From assembly GCF_032854445.1 (NCBI RefSeq), contig NC_088302.1, positions 43,564,645-43,628,644 on the forward strand: a stretch of 64,000 nt of DNA. The letters run 5' to 3'. Origin of the DNA: Liolophura sinensis. Taxonomy: Eukaryota; Mollusca; Polyplacophora; Chitonida; Chitonidae. The translations under genes were made by a program, and so were the position numbers. The notes beneath the pieces were generated by a model. That model had not been told where the DNA came from and ran no database searches. It saw only the letters and a list, made by a program, of their open reading frames with translations. How positions within the stretch are numbered: position 1 is the stretch's first letter; each line of letters begins with the position of its first letter. This document shows positions 34,770-44,900 of this stretch, piece after piece.

Positions 34770-35305
34770 ATTATATAGAGGATATTGCACATTGAAGGTT
34801 GAATATCATAAATATTTTTAGAGTGAGAGGTGAAAATATAACCCACGAGACATTTAACAAAAGTTTCAGTGTATCTATTTTGTGTATTTGAACAAGCTTA
34901 AGCTGTGGACCGTCGCGTATATAGCGTGATGTCGCACATGACGTCCTGTATGACGTTGTGTCTTGTTTTAAAGTTATGCTCGGATTGGAACGTCATAAAC
35001 CAAAATGTTTCTTTGTGACGTCTTGGCGTCGGGGGTGTGTAATAACAAATGTGATATCTAACTCTAGTCAGGGAGATATTATTTTATCAGTGAAGGAAAC
35101 CATGACATTTCACCTTTATATAGATAAAAAAAATAGAGGATATTGCACAGTAAAGGTTGAATACCATAAATATTGTGAAAGGTAGAAAATCTTGTGAAAG
35201 GTAGAAATGATAACCCGCTTCGCGTCGCGTGGGCTATCATTTTCACCTCTCACTCAAACAATATTTATGGCATTCAACCTTCAGTGTGCCATATACTATT
35301 TATTA
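34770..35305. mobile_element. Complete TIR DNA element, about 535 bp
   Basis: Left end AGAGGATATTGCACATTGAA then GGTTGAATATCATAAATATT. The reverse complement of the right end gives the same motif (GCACACTGAAGGTTGAAT, GCCATAAATATTGTT). An extra internal copy lies at 35135-35170. The body matches the elements at 1669-2085 and 38850-39105 in opposite orientation. Confidence 0.8.
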
Positions 35306-35835
35306 TTTATATCCTGACATTGTCTCTCTACATGTATATAAATGGGTATCAGTTTATCTGTTGCATCCGTGAAAAAATTAAGCAATGTCTTCGTCGTCTT
35401 TCTGATTTTATTCACACACGCTGCAATTTCGTTCACGCCGGCGCTCACAAAACCTTTTTACAGTTTTAAACGCTGTCTGTAAGTAATTATACACTCTACA
35501 AAGGTGCTTAATGCTAATGCAGTATAGGTATTTACGTAAATTAAGCTCATGAAGAATTTCTACGGTACCTCTTTTTTTTGGTGAACTGTATATTGTGCGG
35601 AAGTGCACGGCCGTGGGTCATGGGTCAGAAGTGTAATAGCAAAATGTAATAACAAAAGTGATATCTAACTAGTGAAGATATCATTTTAATCAGTGAAGGA
35701 AATACTGGGATTTCACTAATGTATAAATAAAAAATTCTTTTCTGTAGATTGTTAACATACAAATTAAAGTTAAGACTCCAAAACAATTTGTTAATCGTCC
35801 TTTAGATGGTGTACATCTTACTGGTTTCAATCAAC
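35306..35835. other. Spacer upstream of the CARD gene
   Basis: Includes a piece related to the element just left (GTGATATCTAACTAGTG at 35659). This stretch should contain the promoter and 5' UTR of the CARD gene; I see no clear TATA box or initiator. Confidence 0.35.
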
Positions 35836-35865
35836 TAATTCCACGGATTTATCTTTTTTTGGACA

Positions 35866-35929
35866 ATGACAAGTGCGGCCGACTCAGATTTAAAATGGCG
35901 GTTAGGGATGCTTGTTGCCGATGTAGCAG
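35866..35929 (+). CDS. CARD gene exon 1 (start)
   Basis: ATG with A at -3 after an in-frame stop at 35836-35838. Encodes MTSAADSDLKWRLGMLVADV plus Ala and one base. Donor GCAG|GTACAT. An alternative ATG at 35895 is in a frame that does not fit exon 2. Confidence 0.75.
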
Positions 35930-38900
35930 GTACATTTGTGTTGATTGTGACGATATGGTTTTTATTATTCACGAATAGCAAGGGGTTAAGAAGTAAGAAT
36001 TACTAAAGGATTACAAGAATCAATGTTTTTGTAGCGTACAGCTCCAACAGGTTGAGGACAGCAAACGCAAAAGGGTCGAGTTCCAGGTTTGTAAATGGAA
36101 GGGTACAGATTTGCATAGGTCAAAGCTAAACTGAAAAGAATGAAACAGACCTCAGATCTAACCAGGCTGTGACATTAATCTATTCGTGTTCCAGTACCAA
36201 GATGCCAATAAACTAATTTGATCACTGGTATTTTTATCTTTTAACAGCGAGAGATGCAGTTTCAGAAATTGCCTTGAGGCTTCTGGACTTAAAAGTACAG
36301 GTCTTTCCATACGACTCCAAAAGACTTGCCCCACGACATCCCTTCATTGTCTACATGGAAGGAATGTTCAAGAACTTACCAATGTTTTCGCATTTTTTGA
36401 AATTCATCACACCTCCGACTAAAATCTTTGGAGTGGAGAGAAGTGGCAATGCCTTGTTACTGTATGCCAATGTTGTGGGTGGGTATAATATAAGGTCAGG
36501 GTGTAAGTGTTGATAGGAACCTCCTCGCGGTAAACTTAAGGTTGTTGTTGATTATGGTGTAAAGTCATGGTGTAAACATCATCTTAAGGTTGTAGGTGAG
36601 TATCAACGTTGATAAATGTAACCTCGTGGCACCAGCCAATCAGAATCGATAGCGTACCCCTTTATGGTAATTGGTCAGTTTGATGTGAGATTATGGTATC
36701 TGAGGCCATGGTGTCAACGTTGATCGGCGTCACCTTGCAGCGTAGTATGGCGGTATGTCATCACAGACAGTCTCTATCACTTGACCGGGCGTACGTCTTT
36801 CTGAAGCCATTTCGTAGTAAGAATGCTTTAGATGATAGTGTCTTTTTTAAGTCGACAAATGCAGCTTTTTCGGGAGAAATTTGTAAAGCTGCTGGCAGTA
36901 AATTCTTTCTGATTTTATAAGTTGCCAGGATGATGCATTATAGCATGTCTGAAAATAAATTAATCTGTATTTCACAGCCGATCTTCTTAACTGTTCTGGT
37001 CGTATGCAGGTCATGATTAGGCTTTACCTGAACATTTTAGAATGTAGCACAGAGGATGGCTGATTAATGGTAACTGACTAAGTTTCTTCCATTATGTATC
37101 CTGTAATAAATATGCTTTAGCTAGCTAGGTTTTGGTCTGACCAAAAAATTCCCGGATTAGGAATTAACTGAACAGTTTTAATTCCAGACTTGATCAGAGT
37201 AAAAGAAGATTGCGGATCTATTCCGTTTTTGTCTGGAGTGTCAGTCATGAACTGCGACCAGCTGTCCAGATTTTATCCGCTGTTTGGGATTGAAGGTTAG
37301 CTACACTCTTTACAATGTAAACTGTCTGTTTAGCTCTGAGATCTTCGTCATATTGTATATCCTCTCAACATTTCTCTGTCTTCCACATGAACGCTCGTGG
37401 TTTTCCCGAACGCTTTATTGAAATAACTGGAATGTTACGTACACCTAACCATATGTTCATAGTTCAAGGCTTCAAGAAAAGTTGATTATCACCCTTTACT
37501 TTCAGCCTCTGTCGATCCCAGAAATTGAGATGTTTGGTTATTCTGTATGACTTATCGTGTTAGAGTTCGAATAAAACTTTTACTGACCTAAATTGACAAG
37601 AGGCCGTATTTCACCGGTCACGTTTGAAGATTTGCCAGATATCACAATGTCGTTGCTGCTCTCCCTGTTCCACGTCTTTAATTATATGATATGACATTGG
37701 GATGATGTGATATCATGCAAAAAGAAAAGGTTTACCAGATGAAGTGGAAAATGGGAAATACGAATATGTCATCCTTGATATTTTTCATACTGACACGAAA
37801 TATTTAATCGGCTTTATTTACCGCCCACCAGATAAGATGCATTCATCACACGTAAGTTAAAAGTGATCACTAGACAACGCATCATTCGTTAAATCGTTAT
37901 TTCATGCGATGATAACGTTTTATGCATTCATTTTATGTATTGTATTAATTTATCTTATAAATTTTGGTTTCCCAGGTGGCAAATGCCTTTTCAAGCTTAT
38001 GGACACAGTTCAGGTAATACATACAGAAGCAAACGTGTCTCTGGTCGTGCCCCTATGGTCGTCTCTCCTGGAGGGTGGTTAGCCTTTCATAAATGAAGCT
38101 GGTTGTTTGATTAAAATTCTCGCTTGCTCAGCTGTGCAGCTTTACGTCAGGCGCTTTTGTCGCGTACTTTGTAAGAAACGTCTTTTTTTCTGTCACTGTT
38201 TATTTTCCTCACACAAAGTCACACATAGGTGACTTAGAGACGAGTGAAAAATCCTTTAACACGTTGCAAACATCAACAGTTAAATCATCTTCGTTTACAA
38301 TTCGCAGGTTTCGAGATATGACGTTACGACAACAGAGTGACGTCACTTTGTTATATAACGTAGTCGCTTTACGGCACAGTAGGGCCAATCTGGTAATTTC
38401 AAAATGCGGTCGTATATAGAATATAGAGTACTAATTAAAAAGCATTAGACTGATCTCCTGAATCATGTTTTTGGATGGATTTGGGTTCCCAATATTGCAA
38501 AAATAATGATGTTATCTCGGTACTTTGATCTAAAAACGATCAGTACCATCTTATAAGATAGGCAGTTAGCCCTACCGTGCCGTAAAGTGGAGACGTAGGA
38601 CATCACTCTGTTGTCGTAATGACGTAGCTCGAAAACTGCGTATTGCGTGAGAATTTATTATACCCCGCTGTCAGTTGCCGGCCGTGTGCAAATATACACA
38701 TTAAATAGAGATAACCTTTCAAACAACGTCGAGTGTGTCACGCAACACACCGGTCGGTACGTTTACCTCCCCGAGTAATACCATTTGATGCTGTTTATGT
38801 CTACAAATAAAAGAATTTGAGTTTGTTTTCTTGTTAGATTTGCTTCCTTATATAAAGGTGAACTGTCAGAATTTCATTCAGTGATAAAAGTGTTATTTCC

Positions 38901-41900
38901 CACAATTTATTAATATCGCTTTTGTTTTTACAATTTTTATAGTTTACACCTAGACGCCATGACATTAAAAAAGAAACATTTGTTTCAAAACGTTACAATC
39001 TGAGCTCAGTGGTATGACGTCATAATACATGTACAGTAAACCATGACATTCTACGTCACACAACAATAAAACATGACGTCATACATAACACAGTTTTGAT
39101 GTATCTAGGTCAACTGCCTTGGCCTGAGCTTGCCGTTGATTGGTCTAAAATGCATGATTCTGTGGAGGGAGTAAAACAGAACAGAATGGCAGGATGAAAC
39201 ATGCAGTTATTACCACATTTTCTTCAATTTTTTGGGTTAGAATAGACTTTAACCTTCGTCTTCGTGTTTGTTGTGTAACTCGATACCGCTGAACCTTGTT
39301 TCGTTCCTCGTCATATTCTCGCTCATTCTCGGGGTTTGACTCGAAACAAGGTTCAGCGGTATCGGGTTACACAACAAACACCTCTACGACGGTGTTAAAC
39401 CCTTAAACAACAGCGTGCATCCATGATAACGCTTTGTATAATTATGATTGGACATGCTCACACGAGGTATTAATGTTACTCCAGTGGCGCGCTTGTCGAA
39501 AGAACTTTTACAAGTGAGAACTTTATTTTTACTTTATCAGGCCTACTTTACTGCCAAAGTGTGGTCAGTATTGTAACCAGCATCGGGCGGGATTTCAATA
39601 TCACAAAAACTGCGTGTATAGTAAAACGTAAATTTGACGAAATGCTTAAGCGTGAACTAAAGGAATCAAATACCACTGGCTTAGGTGTGTATTGAAGGGA
39701 CAAAAGGGTCATTTAATGTAAACTAAAGACACAGACACTACTTAGGCACATCTGCCATCTGACATCTGCTACATTCGCCAAAAACAAGCATGGAACCTAA
39801 CTGATGCATCTGTACTGAAATAGCGACCGACTGACTTGATGCTTTGTAATACAATAATATACTTCCGGTGAGCCTTGCTGGTGAGATGTTCTGCAAGGGC
39901 CACGGTTGTTCAAGAGCGTATTAGGCTTTAAGGTATTAACTTTAGTCCGAACTAATGTTCCATCTATACTTCGCTTCGGGAGTGGTAGATCCAGGGTCAA
40001 TCATGGGACGGGTCACATTTAAGACCTTAGAAGAGGAAGTAACTTCCTCTCTTGAAGGTTCAGCATTAAAGGGATAGTGCAACGACTGGTTGACCCGTAT
40101 CAGTATAATGGCTCGAGTGGGGCGGCTTACTTGCCTTCGGTAAGTCGTCTCAGTGAAGCAGCACCAGATAAAAGAGCGGTGGATATCCGTCCTGCAACAA
40201 TGAGGCATATAACATCCCTAGTGTTTTTTCTTAGTTCGTAATTTCACAAGCACTGCTCTTTCGCTAGCACTTGTCGGTTTGTTGTCTCGTCAGCCGCAAG
40301 TTTTAGTTTGCCGCTGTAAGACACTAATATCTTTAATCAACCTTTTCTGTCATTTTTTACAGGATCAAGAAACCGGAGAATATCGAAATTCTTCCAAAAT
40401 GGAGTGTCTTGAACAGCAGGTGACGCTGTTAAACAAATCCAAGTCCAGATTGGAGAAAGCTTGTAAAGAATTGATGCTCGAGAAAACCCACTGTGACAGA
40501 AGAGTGGCTAAATTGCAGGAAGAAGTCAGAACACTCTCATCTGTAAAGGAGGAAATAAGCTGTAAGGTGTGCCAGAGGAACAATAACAGTAACACATCTG
40601 AACATAATAAGCATAGTTAAACTAGGTAAAACACACTCAGTTTACAAGTTCACTCATCACAAATATTGATTTATTCATTTTGATTGGTATTTAACTGCCT
40701 AGTCCCTTTTTTTACAAATACGGCAGGCGGAACTTCTCGGGTTAGATATGATATTTGAATTGTCTTTCTTTTATCTGTGAAAATGTTCTCCAGTGTCCCG
40801 TGGTCATCTTTGTATTTCAATCTGTATATATTGTTTGTAAGTTTACGCCTTTTGGACCCGGATGTTCATACCCCACACCGCATCGAGAACATAATTATGC
40901 TCGCTGATTATGTTTCCATCCATGGGATTTTCTTTCATCCCTATGTACATGTTCTAACAGATCTATTTGCATATGGAGTTCCTTCTTTCTTCCATTACAT
41001 TATGTAATATGATGAGATGGAACAAAGATATAGGGAATGTTCGGCACAAAGAGACAAACTACAACACCAGGTGACGCAAATGACACTATCAGTATCGAGC
41101 ATGCAAAGAAGAAATGCTACGCTGACAGAAACCCATGGGAAACTGATAGGGGGTAACACACACCATGACGAAATGGCGACGGTTTTGCAGAAAGATGTCC
41201 AGCAAGCCTCGTCACATAAGACAGAGAGCAGCTGTAAGGTGCGACGTCTGGTTCAAAATAAATCAACACAAAAAGAACAATTTGTGTCAGTGAAATAAGC
41301 TATAATTGTCCATATTGAAGTGGAATTATCCCAATGCTCGTTACCTGTAACAGTTTGACATCACCTTTCGCCATAGTCCTCGGGTTGGAGTGGGGAAGGG
41401 GGTGCCTTTGTTTTCGCGGTTGTTAGTGTGCCAGCGCGGCGCAATGATCCAAAAGCCTCTAACCAGTGCAGTCGCTGTGAGTTCATGTCCTCTCCAGCCG
41501 TACGTGGGATCTGACAGCAACCTGTGAATGGTGGCGGGTTTCCCCAGTCCTCGGCCCGGTTTCCTCCCACCATATTGCTGACCACCGTCATATAAATGAA
41601 ATATTCTTGAGTACGACGTAAACCGCCAATCAAATAAATAAGTTAATTAATTGTCATACGATGTTGACTCCCAAAACCAGCGGAATTTCAATGCTCTCTC
41701 TTTGTGGTGCTCAGCATTTTATACAATTGGTGTCAGTCAGAAACCTTACTGAATACAGTACAAATACAAAACAGTTTTCTATAGCCTGTATTCACCATGT
41801 ATTCTGACCTAGAACACTAAACAAATTTCTACATCCGGCAATGATAAGGTTAAGTTCTGATATTCTGTCCCAAACGTCCCATGATCAGTATGGCATAGTG

Positions 41901-44900
41901 TCCAGAATCTGACAAAGCAGCGGTAATAACCTTTATATAGGTTAAGCATCGAAGTCTTTAACTTCTGACACTAACTGTGATAGATGCAGGTGCATAACAA
42001 CGTCAGGGGTAAGCCTCATTAACTAACATCTTGTGCCTCATCGCCAAAAATTTTGTCAGTATCATCGAGAAAACTCAACCTTCCTACAATTAAGACAACG
42101 TCCTATGACACATCCAGCCTCAGCTTTGTTTTTTCTATCTTTGTAACATATTATGAAACGTTTCTTTTTTTTAAACTAACGCATTTATGCAATCTTGTTT
42201 GTTTACTATTATATTCTTTAGTATGACAAGCTCCTTGTCAAGTTCAAAGAGAATGCAGTTCTGATAGAAGGGTTAGAACAACAAGTGAAGCAGCTGACCG
42301 AATCCGAGGCAAGCCTTCAAATAAGACATGGAATAGAAAAGACACATTGGGAGAAAACACTGAAAGATTTAAATTCCACAGCCAGTTTTTTGGTGAAGAG
42401 GAACAGTTCCCAGGAGCGCGAACTTTTGAAAAAGGCAGAGCGTATTCTGAGACTGGAAACATCTTTGTATTGTGTAAGTGGATGGATCAGAAACTGCTTC
42501 TTGATATCCCGTCTTTTTTGGGGGGGAGAGGGGGGGGGGGCCCCCCCAAACACCCCCCACCAAAAATTATGGTTGAAAATGCACCTATACAGTTTCTAAC
42601 GACTAAGCTTCAGTCTCAATTGATTATTTTTCAAGAAGTTAAAGTCAAATGATTATTTTTGTATACATTGTCTCTCCTCACCCCTCCAAACATCTTCTTC
42701 AAGGTGTACAATTATTTAATAACTAAATAATTTCAGCCTATTAAATTATTTGCTTCTTTATGAAGAGGATTAGTTAGATTTCTCTCTTTAAATCAAACCT
42801 GTCATTCTCGATTGTTTCGTTTCTTGAAATTTGATTTGCATAAAACAACATTATTGTGGCTAAAAATGTATTCCCAAACCTGTGGGGAATTCATTTCAAT
42901 ACTGGAGCGTTATATCCAGTTGAATATCAAACGATTGATTTTATTTGCCTTGCAGAATTCGGAGGAACTGCATAAACGTCTGGAGCCACTTCAGGCCATT
43001 CCGGAGATAATTTCGTCGCGCTGTAAAGCACTCAGCCTTCACATTAAAGATACGGGAGAACGTATCGACGAAAGTATCAAGGAATCTGGTGCACAAGTCG
43101 GTAATGAGGTGGCCCGCTTGGCTACAGCCTGGGAAAAGTTTAGAAAGCAGGATACTTCTGAGAAAACCCGGAAGGGCAGGAACAGCTCTAACCGAAAATA
43201 TATTCCCGGAGAGCTTAAAGATTGCTTTGAGCAGCTGAGAAACACACTCGGTATGTCATATATATAGGCAATACTTATAGACTTTTTGCAATTTATCATG
43301 CTTGTTCATGGCCTTTTGCTTTCCATTCATCGCTCATTCATTTCTTGACTTGAGTTTATGTAATGTTAACTTGTACCCGTAAAATTCTGGAGGAGCACAT
43401 TTTTCCTCAAAGAGAGGATGAGACACATGGGCCTTCAGGAAATTTAGAAGATATATCTATAACAAAATAAAACCGCAACAATTGAATAGACAAAGCATTT
43501 ATGTACATTCCATGAATGTCCAATGCACCACACTTTTTAGTATTATGATTTTTATTTTAAAGGAGTGTTTAAGACCAATAAAGCTGCTCACCGAACATCA
43601 TATATAAGTGGACCTGTGTTGGAGCATGTTTAGAAACTTAACTATCTGGGATTTACTAACACTGTCCACAGTATATCAGAGTAGAACAGAGTAGCTTTCT
43701 ACAGCCGTTGTTATTATCTGTGCCCTTCAGGTCCAAACTGGTTAGATGCAGGTCGTGCTCTTGGCCTAGACTCCGAAAAGTTGGATAGGATATCGGAGAA
43801 CTGGGGACAGTATGGAATGCAGGAAATGACTTCCCGAGTGTTGGAATGCTGGTGTACCAACTCTCAAACGGCAGACGTCAGCCTTAATGGTCTGAAGTGT
43901 TCTATGGTTCGGCTTGAAATAAACCCACTAGAGTGTAAGTCATTTTCTTAAGAGCGATATTTTGTCTAACTGATCCGCTTTATCTCAATAAACTGGGTAA
44001 TACATGTTCCTTAGTTAAGATAGATTACAATATTTATTTATTTGATCCATGTTTAACACTATTCTCAAGAATTTTCCTTATTCAGTGGCGGTCAGTTTTA
44101 TAGGTGAAGCAATCCGGGAAGTTCAGGAGGAACTGGACCAAGAACTGCTCAGCCCATTGACAATATAATGTGACTGAGTGGGGCGTCGTCTCTGTAATAT
44201 GCAGAATGGCGTTCCAGTGAGGCAGCACGATGCCCTCGATATTACCGAAATAATGTTGAACGCAAAGTTAAACTTCAACCAAACAAATCACTAAACCAAC
44301 AAACCAATATGGAATCTCAAAGCTTGTTTCTTCCGCTTTCAACATTTTCTTGCCACACCACGATCTTGAAAACAGTATATAATCACCGGATATAAATGCG
44401 AAGTTTTAAAAAAATGTAAACATCGGAAAGAAATCCTTCGGACATAGAACTAGCGTTTAACGTTAAACACAGAAGAACAAAAATCTGGAGGTGTTAAATA
44501 AGCCTGCACAGTGTTATATGTTATGCTGATCTGTACATAGATTATACAGACAAAGCTATAAACGTCATCCAACATCCAGAAGTGTACCAATGAACCAATC
44601 GCACTGATTCCCCAAAACAATTAAAGAAGATATTCAAACAAAAGCAGGCAATCAAGTTCAACAAGTTTTCCACAGTTTTAATTCCCTTAACCTGTTGTCC
44701 AAATTATGTTCGATCACAGAAAAAACTGTATGAAATATGCTTTAGTGTTGTGGGTTAATCAATAATGAGTAAATGGCCTGTATCTTTGTGTTTTGTCTAT
44801 ATGCGTTCAGTGGTACCCATGAGTGAAGACGATCGGAAGATCCTGGTGGACAACTACAGCATCCTGCTTTCAGACATGTTTGACGTTACCGTCATTGACG

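Noticed and set aside
34958-35185. 75-codon plus-strand frame
   Set aside because: Lies inside the TIR element at 34770-35305 and is not open in the other copies.
35895-35979. Cys-rich start (MAVRDACCRCSRYICVDCDD)
   Set aside because: The overlapping frame from ATG 35866 joins exon 2 in phase; this one would need phase 2 and runs into a stop in exon 2.
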